Below, piece by piece: positions 1 to 6,376 of a DNA stretch of 9,295 bases. The notes below the pieces were generated by a model, which saw only the letters and a program-made list of their open reading frames with translations, was not told the origin of the DNA and searched no databases. The DNA is from CAMPJU01 sp046566095. GTDB lineage: Bacteria; Pseudomonadota; Gammaproteobacteria; Xanthomonadales; Xanthomonadaceae. Location: contig JBKHXI010000232.1 of NCBI GenBank assembly GCA_046566095.1, forward strand, positions 1 to 9,295. Direction: 5' to 3'. Both the position numbers and the translations under genes were made by a program. How positions within the stretch are numbered: position 1 is the stretch's first letter; every line of letters starts with the position of its first letter.

Positions 1-65
<65 letters not shown>

Positions 66-194
66 ACTGCCCTGTCACCTGCCTGTTCGGCTCCGTCCTG
101 GGGATGTCGCCCGCCTCCGGTTGGGCCGCGGTGCGGGGGCAGTGCCGGCCGGGTCCACCGATGGCATGCTACCCGCACGCTGACCGGAGCCGAC

Positions 195-647
195 ATGCAC
201 GCCTACTTCTGGACCAAGACCGCGCACCTGGTGTTCGTCATCGCGTGGATGGCCGCGGTGTTCTACCTGCCGCGGATCCTGGTCAACCTGGCGGAGGCCG
301 GCGCCGAACCGGCCGTGCGTGCGCGCCTGCAGCTGATGGGGCGGCGGCTGTACCGCTTCGGCCACGTGATGTTCGGCCTCGCCGTGGTCGCCGGCCTGGT
401 GCTCTGGCTGGGCTACCGGGTGCTGCCGGCGTTCCCGACCATGGTCGCGCCCGGCAGCGGCTGGATGCACGCCAAGCTCGCGCTGGTGGCGCTGCTGCTG
501 GCGCACTTCCTGGTGGCCGGGCGATGGCTCAAGGGCAGCGCCGCGGGTCGCCCGCTGCCGACGTCGCGGGCGCTGCGCTGGTTCAACGAGCTGCCGGTGC
601 TGCTGTTGGTGGGCGTGGTCTACCTGGTGCTGGCGAAGCCGTTCTGA
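195..647 (+). CDS. hemJ: HemJ/CopD-family integral membrane protein, probable protoporphyrinogen IX oxidase
   Basis: A 150-residue, very hydrophobic protein with about four membrane helices (roughly residues 9-30, 55-75, 92-110 and 132-147). It carries the HemJ/UPF0093 hallmarks: His11 in the first helix followed by the FYLPR motif (23-27), the GWMHAKL motif (89-95) before helix 3, and the RWFNELP motif (128-134) before helix 4. Length fits the family, usually about 140-190 residues. HemJ proteins oxidise protoporphyrinogen IX to protoporphyrin IX, the penultimate step of haem synthesis, in the inner membrane. The start is supported by a GGAG Shine-Dalgarno at 186-189, five bases before ATG. 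The gene stands alone on its strand and converges on the phosphatase gene across a REP doublet. Family membership is clear. The enzymatic role is inferred from the family, since related proteins are often annotated only as 'CopD family'. Confidence 0.85.
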   Translation: MHAYFWTKTAHLVFVIAWMAAVFYLPRILVNLAEAGAEPAVRARLQLMGRRLYRFGHVMFGLAVVAGLVLWLGYRVLPAFPTMVAPGSGWMHAKLALVALLLAHFLVAGRWLKGSAAGRPLPTSRALRWFNELPVLLLVGVVYLVLAKPF

Positions 648-652
648 GAAAA

Positions 653-736
653 CCCGTAGGAACGCCCCTCGGGCGCGATGTCCGCGCCGCCGGGTGCGCC
701 GGGAAAGCCATCGCGGGCAAGGCCCGCTCCTACGGG
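653..736. repeat. REP doublet of the GTAG type, two inverted copies
   Basis: Two 28-base arms, 653-680 and 709-736, are inverted copies of one another, each beginning CCCGTAGGA at its outer end. Each arm also folds on itself: CGCCC-ctc-GGGCG at 663-675 and GCGGGC-aag-GCCCGC at 713-727. A short stem-loop with GTAG at its foot, paired head to head, is the layout of REP/BIME elements, notably the GTAG family known from Stenotrophomonas and relatives. These elements are mobilised by single-domain Y1 (RAYT) transposases; none is encoded here. The element lies six bases after the hemJ stop and contains the phosphatase stop codon, so it may act as a two-way transcription terminator or mRNA stabiliser for the convergent genes. 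Confidence 0.85.
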
Positions 737-2364
737 GCAGGCTGGGGTCCGCGCATGAAATCGGCAGGCCGCGGCAGCTCGACCGGGACGCCGTCGGCGT
801 TGCAGGTGCCGGACGCGCACAGGCGCGCGCGCAGCGCGGGGGTGGCCTGCACCATCAGGTGGAACAGCACGTGCTGCTCCAAGGTGCCGCGCACCGCCCC
901 GGCCCCGGGCCCGCGGGCCCAGACGCCGACGTCCTCGCCGCCGTGGGTCTCCGCCGACAGCGGCACCGTCGCCTCCTGCAGGTAGTCCAGGGCCGTGGTG
1001 TCGACCGCGGTCAGGTCGGGCCGCGGCGCCGCGGCCGTGGGCGCCACGTAGCCGGGTCCGTTGCCGTAGCCCAGGGTGGTGTAGGGCAAGCCGAGCCGGT
1101 CGCGGGCGTCGGCATCCTGGCCGGCCGCGCGCACCTTGCCCAGGATCGGATTGCCGCGCGCCGGGTAGCCGGCGAAGGTCAGCACGTGCGAGTGGTCGGC
1201 GGTGACCAGCACCAGGGTGTCGTCGCCGGCCAGTTGGTCGGCGACCCGCACCGCGTCGGAGAAGGCGATGGTGTCGACCAGCGCGCGGTGGGCGTTGCCG
1301 TCGTGATGGGCGTGGTCGATGCGGCCGCCCTCGACCAGCAGCACGTAGCCGCGCTCGTGGCGCTGCAGGACCCGCAACGCGGCCCGGGTCAGGTCGGCCA
1401 GGCTCGGGTCGTCCGCGGCGCGGTCGGCCTCGTAGGGCAGGTGGCTGGGCGCGAACAGGCCGAGCAGCCGGCGCGCATCGCCGGCGGTTTCGAGCTGCCG
1501 CGCGTTCCAGGCGAAGCGGCCGTCGGGATGGCGCCGCTGCCAGTCCTCGACCAGGTTGCGGCCGTCGCGACGGCGCCCGCGCGCCTCGCCGTGGCCGGGA
1601 TAGGCGCTGCCTTCGGGCAGGAAGCTGGCCCAGCCGCCGGCCAGGGCGACCTCGATGCCGTCGCCATGGCGGCCGTCGACGAACTGCGCGGCGATGTCGC
1701 GGCAGCCCGCGGCGCGGGCGGACGCGGGCAGCTCGCGGTCGCCCTCCCAGCCGCGGTCCGGGACGTGGGCGTAGGTCGCCGCCGGGGTGGCATGGGTGAG
1801 GCGGGTGCTGGTGACGATGCCGGTGGCCAGGCCGGCGCTCTCGGCTAGCTGCAGGATCGTCAGCAGCTCGTGGCCGGCCATGCCCGCGCAGTCGCCCGTG
1901 GCCACCGCCGGGCCGACCCCGACGTGGCCGATCCGGGTCTTCACCCCGCTGGCGATCGCGGTCATGGTGCCGGCCGAGTCCGGCGTCTGCGCGTCGGTGT
2001 TGTAGGTCTTGGCCAGGGCGGTGTACGGGAACTGTTCGAAGGCGAGCGCATGCTCCTCGCCCGGGGCGCCGCGGCGCTGGCCCTCGAGGATCCGCGCGGC
2101 GGTGACGGTGGTCAGGCCCATGCCGTCGCCCACGAACACGATGACGTTGCGCGCCCGGCCGGCCATCGCCCCGTTGGCCGCGGCGCGGGCGGCGCCGCTG
2201 CGGTACCACCAGCCGGCGGTCTCGCCGCCGGGATGCGCGACCTGCGGGACCGGCACCGGGCCCGGCACGGCGGCCGGGGCGGAGTGGGAGGTGGGCGCCG
2301 GCGCGCTGGCGCAGGCGGCGAGCAGGCAGGCCGCCAGGGCGGCGGCGGGCAGGGGCGGACGCAT
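730..2364 (-). CDS. Alkaline phosphatase, animal/Vibrio-like PhoA family, predicted lipoprotein
   Basis: A 544-residue phosphomonoesterase. From the chosen ATG it begins with a lipoprotein signal ending in LLAAC (lipidated Cys18), so it is probably anchored in the periplasm-facing or outer membrane. Metal and catalytic residues of the PhoA superfamily are all visible: VGDGMG with Asp80, nucleophile Ser130 in the DSAGT motif, HATPAA with His191, a later Arg204, Glu345, the DHAHH motif (Asp350, His354), TADHSH (Asp390, His391) and ETHGG (His474). His at the positions of E. coli Asp153 and Lys328 (here His191 and His351) is the combination seen in mammalian and Vibrio enzymes. Role: release of phosphate from organic esters. 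It follows the small membrane protein gene by 84 bases and is probably co-transcribed. An in-frame ATG at 2397 would add 11 residues; neither start has a clear Shine-Dalgarno, and the signal peptide favours 2364. The TAG stop lies inside the REP doublet. Confidence 0.9.
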   Translation of the reverse strand: MRPPLPAAALAACLLAACASAPAPTSHSAPAAVPGPVPVPQVAHPGGETAGWWYRSGAARAAANGAMAGRARNVIVFVGDGMGLTTVTAARILEGQRRGAPGEEHALAFEQFPYTALAKTYNTDAQTPDSAGTMTAIASGVKTRIGHVGVGPAVATGDCAGMAGHELLTILQLAESAGLATGIVTSTRLTHATPAATYAHVPDRGWEGDRELPASARAAGCRDIAAQFVDGRHGDGIEVALAGGWASFLPEGSAYPGHGEARGRRRDGRNLVEDWQRRHPDGRFAWNARQLETAGDARRLLGLFAPSHLPYEADRAADDPSLADLTRAALRVLQRHERGYVLLVEGGRIDHAHHDGNAHRALVDTIAFSDAVRVADQLAGDDTLVLVTADHSHVLTFAGYPARGNPILGKVRAAGQDADARDRLGLPYTTLGYGNGPGYVAPTAAAPRPDLTAVDTTALDYLQEATVPLSAETHGGEDVGVWARGPGAGAVRGTLEQHVLFHLMVQATPALRARLCASGTCNADGVPVELPRPADFMRGPQPAP

Positions 2365-2448
2365 CGATCGGCTGGATCCACGGACGATTGCGGCCATTAT
2401 GCCGGCGGCTCGTTACCGGCGATCGGGCGGGTGGAGCGGCCGGGGACG

Positions 2449-2862
2449 CTAGAGCTTGGGCCGCGGCCCGCCCCTGGCCAGGCGTGCGCCGAGCAGCGCC
2501 GCCGGCACCGGCAGCAGCAGCCCCAGCGCGCCCATCCACAGCGGGTGCGGGATGCTGGCGACCATCAGCACCACGCCGGCGACCACCGCGAGGCCGACCG
2601 CCGCCGCGGCCGCGCGCGGATGGTCGCGGCCGATGCGCGCGGCGACCCAGCCGCCGGCGAGCGCGCCCAGCAGCCAGCCCAGCACCACGAACGCCAGCGC
2701 CGCCAGCGGCAGTTGCGCGATCAATGCGGCCATGCCGTGCCGGTCGCGCAGGTCCAGCCCGGGCGGCGGCGGATACAGCTGCGCGCCCAGCCACTGCACG
2801 GCGGTGATGACCACGAACATCGCCGCCAGTCCGGCGACGATCCCAAGCAGCGTGCGCACCAT
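2449..2862 (-). CDS. Small four-helix inner-membrane protein of unknown function
   Basis: A 137-residue hydrophobic protein with four likely membrane helices (about residues 4-26, 46-76, 84-103 and 108-127). A proline-rich segment, YPPPPGLDLRD (30-40), lies in the first extramembrane loop and a short basic tail ends the chain. I do not recognise the family and infer no function. The start at 2862 is chosen over the longer open frame (to 2934) because it has GGGAG seven bases upstream and opens directly into the first helix. It also lies about 22 bases after a predicted transcription start from the promoter at 2891-2919. The phosphatase gene follows on the same strand, so the two probably form a short operon; a link to phosphate or envelope physiology is only a guess from position. 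Confidence 0.75.
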   Translation of the reverse strand: MVRTLLGIVAGLAAMFVVITAVQWLGAQLYPPPPGLDLRDRHGMAALIAQLPLAALAFVVLGWLLGALAGGWVAARIGRDHPRAAAAAVGLAVVAGVVLMVASIPHPLWMGALGLLLPVPAALLGARLARGGPRPKL

Positions 2863-2890
2863 CGCCCGTCTCCCGCCGGATCCCGCGGCC

Positions 2891-2919
2891 ATCATCGCCA
2901 GCGTTGCCGGCGGCGGCAA
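2891..2919 (-). promoter_or_regulatory. Candidate sigma-70 promoter for the membrane protein-phosphatase pair
   Basis: On the minus strand TTGCCG (2919-2914) is followed after exactly 17 bases by GATGAT (2896-2891). Each box matches four of six bases of the consensus. The predicted start of transcription, near 2884, leaves a leader of about 22 bases containing the Shine-Dalgarno of the gene that starts at 2862. Two other promoter candidates in this window use the same -35 hexamer. No Pho box was found. Confidence 0.4.
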
Positions 2920-2941
2920 GGCACCCGGGGGCACATGCGCG

Positions 2942-2963
2942 AAGGCCGCCCGGAGGCGGCCTT
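2942..2963 (-). terminator. Terminator-like hairpin after the exported NlpC/P60 gene
   Basis: A perfect nine-base stem, AAGGCCGCC at 2942-2950 and GGCGGCCTT at 2955-2963, encloses a four-base loop. It lies 39 bases past the stop codon of the NlpC/P60 gene that ends at 3003. The downstream side on the minus strand has only a short TT before GC-rich sequence, so it is a weak intrinsic terminator by E. coli rules, but such stems are common gene ends in GC-rich xanthomonads. Confidence 0.6.
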
Positions 2964-3002
2964 GGCATTGGCGGATGCGGAGCGGGCCTGCCTGCGGCGG
3001 GC

Positions 3003-3665
3003 TTACATTGGGATGCGGCGCGCCGACATGAACTTGCCGGACCAGTAGCCGGTGTCGAGGCTGGACACGGTCACGTCCTTGCCGCGGCTGGGCGCGTGCA
3101 CGAACTTGCCCTCGCCGACGTAGATGCCGACGTGGTCGACCCGGCCCTTGCGGCCGAAGAACACCAGGTCGCCGGCGGCCAGCGCGGCGCGGTCGGCGAC
3201 CAGCTCGCCGGTCCTGGCCTGCTCGCGCGAGACCCGCGGCAGGTCGATGCCCAGCGCGGTGCGGAACACGTAGCCGACCAGCCCGCTGCAGTCGAAGCCG
3301 CCATCGGGCGAGGTGCCGCCCCAGCGGTAGGGAGTGCCGAGCAGGGCCAGTGCGCGCTGCAGCAGGCCCTGCACGCGGCCGTTCTCCTCGCCGGAGACGG
3401 TGCTGGCGGCCTTGGCCTGCGCGGGCAGCAAGCGGTTGATGTCGCCCGCGAGCAGCGCGCCGCGTTCCGGCAGGGCGGGAGTGTCGACCGACTGCGGCGG
3501 CGCGATCGCGGCCAGCACGGCGGCCTCCTCGGCGGTGACGCGGGGCGCCACGTCGGCCAGCGCCGGCGTCGCCAGGCTGGCGAGCAGGGCGGCGGCAAGG
3601 AAACGGAAGGGAGCCCGAAGTGGCGGGCGGGCGGCGGAGCGGCCGGGTCGGTCGTCAGTCGTCAC
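3003..3665 (-). CDS. Exported NlpC/P60 (C40) cell-wall peptidase
   Basis: A 220-residue protein with a Sec signal peptide (basic n-region, hydrophobic stretch at about 21-34, likely cleavage after Ala-Leu-Ala at 37). A linker of about 60 residues follows, then a C-terminal NlpC/P60 domain (about 98-218). The catalytic triad is visible: Cys126 in GGFDCSGLV, His178 in VDHVGIYVG and His190 in FVHAPS, with the spacing of E. coli Spr/MepS. Such enzymes cut peptide stems or cross-links of peptidoglycan, usually a gamma-D-Glu-diaminopimelate or diaminopimelate-D-Ala bond, in the periplasm. Start is GTG: the frame is closed by TGA five codons upstream and there is no other start codon before the signal peptide. 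No Shine-Dalgarno is evident. It has its own candidate promoter at 3733-3761 and lies downstream of a lipoprotein paralogue with a similar catalytic domain. Confidence 0.9.
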   Translation of the reverse strand: MTTDDRPGRSAARPPLRAPFRFLAAALLASLATPALADVAPRVTAEEAAVLAAIAPPQSVDTPALPERGALLAGDINRLLPAQAKAASTVSGEENGRVQGLLQRALALLGTPYRWGGTSPDGGFDCSGLVGYVFRTALGIDLPRVSREQARTGELVADRAALAAGDLVFFGRKGRVDHVGIYVGEGKFVHAPSRGKDVTVSSLDTGYWSGKFMSARRIPM

Positions 3666-3732
3666 GCGTCGATCACGTCAGTGAAGGAGCCGTGATGTTG
3701 CCCCACATGCCGGGGCCGTTGGTTCAAATTCC

Positions 3733-3761
3733 GTTATCGATTCGTGAAAGCGAACCGGCAA
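3733..3761 (-). promoter_or_regulatory. Candidate promoter for the exported NlpC/P60 gene, flanked by an 8-base direct repeat
   Basis: On the minus strand TTGCCG (3761-3756) and GATAAC (3738-3733) are separated by 17 bases, each matching four of six consensus bases. The octamer TTCACGAA occurs once upstream of the -35 box (3773-3766) and once inside the spacer (3748-3741), 25 bases apart, which could be a paired operator. The surrounding 145-base gap is clearly more AT-rich than the genes, as expected for a promoter region. The leader would be about 60 bases. Confidence 0.4.
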
Positions 3762-3810
3762 GGAGTTCGTGAAGATGAACGGGTCCGGCGGGTCGGTTCA
3801 GGCTCCGCGC

Positions 3811-4359
3811 TCAGTGCAGCACGCGCCGGGCGCCGCTGTAGTGGTCGCGCCAGTAGGGCCCGTCCAGGTGGTCCAGGCGCACGGTGCCGCCGCTGGTCGG
3901 CGCGTGCACGAAGCGGCCCTCGCCGACGTAGATGCCGACGTGGGTGACGCTGCCGCCGCGACCGAAGAACACCAGGTCGGCGGTGGCCAGCCGCTCGGGC
4001 GGGATCCGCGGGCCCTGGTACTCGGCCAGCGCGCGCGAGGTCCGCGGCAGCCGCAGATCGAGCATGTCGCGGAACACGTAGTGGACCAGGCCGCTGCAGT
4101 CGAAGCCGCCCTCGGGGCTGTCGCCGCCGTAGCGGTAGGGGGTGCCGACCAGGCTGATGGCGCGCATCAGCACCGCGTTGGCGGCCGCCGGGTCGGCCGG
4201 CGGCGCCTGCGGCCAGTCGCGTGCGGCGGCCTGCGGCCGGGTCGGGCGGACGTCGTCGCGCCCGCAGCCGGCCAGCAGGCACGCGGCCACCAGGACGGCG
4301 GCCAGCGCGATACGCGGGAAAGAGGTGCGCGGGAAAGGCGGGACCGGCGCCGCGCGCAT
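3811..4359 (-). CDS. NlpC/P60 (C40) cell-wall peptidase, predicted lipoprotein
   Basis: A 182-residue protein with a lipoprotein signal ending LLAGC (Cys32), a short Pro/Ala-rich linker, and an NlpC/P60 domain at about 60-180. Catalytic residues are Cys88 (GGFDCSGLV), His140 (VTHVGIYVG) and His152 (FVHAPT), with the same spacing as the downstream paralogue and as MepS. It probably cleaves murein stem peptides while tethered to the outer membrane. The frame stays open upstream to 4512, overlapping the divergent slyD-like gene. ATG at 4359 is chosen because it places a normal-length n-region before the signal; ATG at 4422 is the alternative but would give an unusually long n-region. No Shine-Dalgarno is visible at 4359. 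A gap of 145 bases with its own promoter separates it from the second NlpC gene. Confidence 0.85.
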   Translation of the reverse strand: MRAAPVPPFPRTSFPRIALAAVLVAACLLAGCGRDDVRPTRPQAAARDWPQAPPADPAAANAVLMRAISLVGTPYRYGGDSPEGGFDCSGLVHYVFRDMLDLRLPRTSRALAEYQGPRIPPERLATADLVFFGRGGSVTHVGIYVGEGRFVHAPTSGGTVRLDHLDGPYWRDHYSGARRVLH

Positions 4360-4388
4360 TGCCGCGGCGGGGGCGGGGCCGGGATAAT
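4359..4388 (+). promoter_or_regulatory. Candidate promoter for the slyD-like gene
   Basis: TTGCCG (4359-4364) and GATAAT (4383-4388) are separated by 18 bases on the + strand, matching four and five of six consensus bases. Transcription would start near 4395 and give a leader of about 115 bases. The -35 box touches the start codon of the NlpC lipoprotein gene on the other strand, so expression of the two genes may interfere. Confidence 0.4.
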
Positions 4389-4430
4389 GCGCGGCCCGGG
4401 TGGCCTGGACGGTCGCCAGCATCGCGGCCG

Positions 4431-4459
4431 AGTGTGGCCGATCCCCGCGTGGCCGACAA
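4431..4459 (-). promoter_or_regulatory. Candidate promoter for the NlpC/P60 lipoprotein gene
   Basis: On the minus strand TTGTCG (4459-4454) is followed after 17 bases by CACACT (4436-4431). The -35 box matches four of six bases and the -10 only three, so this is weak. It would start near 4424, giving a leader of about 65 bases to ATG 4359, or an almost leaderless message for ATG 4422. Confidence 0.25.
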
Positions 4460-4510
4460 GCCGCCTCCACCAGGCCGCGCCATGCGCGCCGGCCGTCAGC
4501 GAGCCCGTTC

Positions 4511-5005
4511 ATGAAGATCGAGAAAGACCGCGTCGTGCGCTTCCATTATTCGGTCAACGAGCAGGCCGCGCACGCCGCCGGCCGGCCGCCGCTGGAGTCG
4601 TCCGAGGGCCGCGAGCCGATGGCGGTGCTGGTGGGGCACGGCAACATCATCCCGGGGCTGGAGCAGGCGATGGACGGGCGCGAGGCCGGCGAGAAGTTCG
4701 GCGTCGACGTCCCCGCCGCGCAGGCCTACGGCGAGCGGCGCGAGGGCCTGACCCAGCGGGTGCCGAAGAAGCATTTCGGCGCGCAGCGGCTGGCGCCGGG
4801 CGACCAGGTGGTGCTCGAGACCAACTTCGGGCCGCGCGCGGTCACCATCCGCAAGGTCGGGATGACCGTGGTCGACGTCGACCTCAACCACCCCATGGCC
4901 GGCAAGGACCTGCACTTCGAACTGGAGATCGTCGAGGTGCGCGAGGCGACCCCGGGGGAGATCGAGCACGGCCACGTGCACGGCGAGGGCGGCCACCAGC
5001 ACTGA
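4511..5005 (+). CDS. slyD: SlyD-like FKBP-type peptidyl-prolyl cis-trans isomerase
   Basis: A 164-residue cytoplasmic protein. The N-terminal FKBP strand (VVRFHYSV, 8-15) and GHGNIIPGLE (42-51) are followed by an inserted chaperone flap (about 75-125, including the QRVPKKHF segment), and the FKBP fold closes with NHPMAGKDLHFELEI (126-140). It ends in a short His-rich tail (GHVHGEGGHQH, 154-164). This order is that of SlyD, which speeds prolyl bond isomerisation, binds unfolded chains through the flap, and binds nickel or other metals through its tail. The tail lacks the cysteines of the long E. coli tail, so metal binding may be weaker or rest on His alone. The start is the ATG whose product matches the SlyD N-terminus; the longer frame from 4400 runs through the promoter region. 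The DUF418 gene follows after 78 bases. Confidence 0.9.
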   Translation: MKIEKDRVVRFHYSVNEQAAHAAGRPPLESSEGREPMAVLVGHGNIIPGLEQAMDGREAGEKFGVDVPAAQAYGERREGLTQRVPKKHFGAQRLAPGDQVVLETNFGPRAVTIRKVGMTVVDVDLNHPMAGKDLHFELEIVEVREATPGEIEHGHVHGEGGHQH

Positions 5006-5083
5006 GCAGCGGCCCGGCGGCGCTTCCGCGTGGCCGGCCCCGCATGCATCATGCGTCGTTTCCAGGCGGGGGAGGCCTGAACC

Positions 5084-6346
5084 ATGACGGACACCACGGT
5101 GCTGGCGCCGGTCGCGGCGCACGAGCGGATCGAGGCCATGGACGTGCTGCGCGGGTTCGCCCTGCTCGGCATCCTGCTGATGAACATCGAGGCCTTCGTC
5201 GGCCCGCTCTACGGCGCGCTGTCGGGCCTGGATCCGGCCCTGCGCGGCGTCGACCGGTTCGCCGACGCCGCGATCTACATCCTCGTCCAGGGCAAGTTCT
5301 ACACCCTGTTCTCGCTGCTGTTCGGGATGGGCTTCGCGGTGATGCTGGCGCGGGCGCAGGCCGCCGGCCGGCCGTTCGCCGCGCTGTACCTGCGGCGCAC
5401 CCTGGCGCTGCTGGCGATCGGCCTGGCGCACCTGCTGCTGGTCTGGTCCGGCGACATCCTGACGGTGTACGCGCTGGTGGCGCTGGTGCTGCTGGCGCTG
5501 TTCCGGAACACGCCGGTGTCGCGCCTGCCCAAATGGGGGCTGGCGGTCTACCTGGTCCCGTCGCTGGTGCTGCTGCTGGCGGGCGTCGCCGGTTCGGCGG
5601 CGCAGGCCGACCCGGCCGCGGCCGCGGAGCTGGCCGAGGGCCTGGCCGCGCAGCAGCAGGCGATGGACGAGGCGATCGCCGCGCAGCGCGCGATCCAGGG
5701 CGGCAGCGACTACCCGGCCTCGATCGCCCGGCGCTGGGCCGACTTCGCCCTGTTCCTGGGCTACCTGCCGGTGTTCGGCAGCCAGGTGCTGGGCATGTTC
5801 CTGCTCGGCGCCTGGTTCGTGCGCAGCGGCGCGATCGCGCGGCCGGGCGAGTTCCCGCGGCTGTACGCGCGGCTGCGCTGGCTGGCGCTGCCGGCGGGCC
5901 TGGCGCTGATGCTGCTGTCCTACCGGCTGGTGCCGACGGTGTCGTTCGCGCGCATGGACCTGGTCTCGGCCGCGGCCGCGGCCCTGGCCGCGGTGGCCGG
6001 GCTGCTGATGTGCCTGGGCTACCTGGCCTGGGTGCTGCGCGGGCTGCAGGCCGGCGGCGCGGCCGCGCGCGCGCTCGCCGCGCTGGCGCCGGCCGGGCGG
6101 ATGGCGCTGAGCAACTACCTGCTGCAGTCGCTGGTGTGCACGGCGATCTTCGCCGGCTACGGGCTGGGCTATTTCGAGCGGCTGCCGCGCGCCTGGCAGG
6201 TGCCGTTCGCGTTCGCCCTGTTCGCCGCGCAGGTGGCCGCCAGCCGCTGGTGGCTGGCGCGCTACCGGTTCGGGCCGGCGGAATGGCTGTGGCGGACCGC
6301 GACCTACGGCCGCCGCCAGCCGATGCGCCAGCCGGCGCTCGCCTGA
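5084..6346 (+). CDS. DUF418 (YeiB-like) multi-pass inner-membrane protein
   Basis: A 420-residue protein with about ten hydrophobic segments. The N-terminal motif RIEAMDVLRGFALLGILLMN (about 15-34) and the C-terminal block with GRMALSNYLLQS and RFGPAEWLWR are signatures of DUF418/YeiB, a family related to acyltransferase-3 membrane proteins and often guessed to be transporters or acyl transferases; no function is established to my knowledge. An Ala/Gln-rich charged loop (about 174-205) lies mid-chain. The start has a strong Shine-Dalgarno, GGGGGAGG at 5068-5075, eight bases before ATG. It is co-oriented with slyD upstream (78 bases) and with the flavoprotein gene downstream (30 bases), so it could be part of a read-through unit. 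Confidence 0.88.
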   Translation: MTDTTVLAPVAAHERIEAMDVLRGFALLGILLMNIEAFVGPLYGALSGLDPALRGVDRFADAAIYILVQGKFYTLFSLLFGMGFAVMLARAQAAGRPFAALYLRRTLALLAIGLAHLLLVWSGDILTVYALVALVLLALFRNTPVSRLPKWGLAVYLVPSLVLLLAGVAGSAAQADPAAAAELAEGLAAQQQAMDEAIAAQRAIQGGSDYPASIARRWADFALFLGYLPVFGSQVLGMFLLGAWFVRSGAIARPGEFPRLYARLRWLALPAGLALMLLSYRLVPTVSFARMDLVSAAAAALAAVAGLLMCLGYLAWVLRGLQAGGAAARALAALAPAGRMALSNYLLQSLVCTAIFAGYGLGYFERLPRAWQVPFAFALFAAQVAASRWWLARYRFGPAEWLWRTATYGRRQPMRQPALA

Positions 6347-6370
6347 TCCCGGGAGCGCGGCCCGTACACT
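6343..6370 (+). promoter_or_regulatory. Candidate promoter giving a leaderless flavoprotein mRNA
   Basis: TACACT at 6365-6370 matches four of six bases of the -10 consensus and ends six bases before the ATG at 6377, so transcription would begin at or next to the start codon. A poor -35 candidate (CTGATC, 6343-6348, 16-base spacer) overlaps the DUF418 stop codon. Absence of a Shine-Dalgarno before 6377 agrees with a leaderless message, a form reported to be common in xanthomonads. Weak on sequence alone. Confidence 0.3.
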
Positions 6371-6376
6371 GCGCGG

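Noticed and set aside
620..2968. A 782-codon open frame on the minus strand over the phosphatase gene
   Set aside because: Its product is Arg/Pro/Gly-rich low-complexity sequence typical of a shifted frame in GC-rich DNA, while the frame of the phosphatase shows all catalytic motifs.
3700..3716. Small hairpin GCCCC/GGGGC in the leader of the exported NlpC gene
   Set aside because: A five-base GC stem with a seven-base loop is expected by chance in DNA this GC-rich; no riboswitch-like conservation can be seen.
3695..3772. A 25-codon + strand reading frame with AAGGAG (3684-3689) five bases before its ATG
   Set aside because: It lies in the AT-richer promoter gap of the minus-strand NlpC gene, its codons do not resemble the local usage, and no + strand gene follows. 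The good Shine-Dalgarno makes it worth remembering, but I cannot support it.
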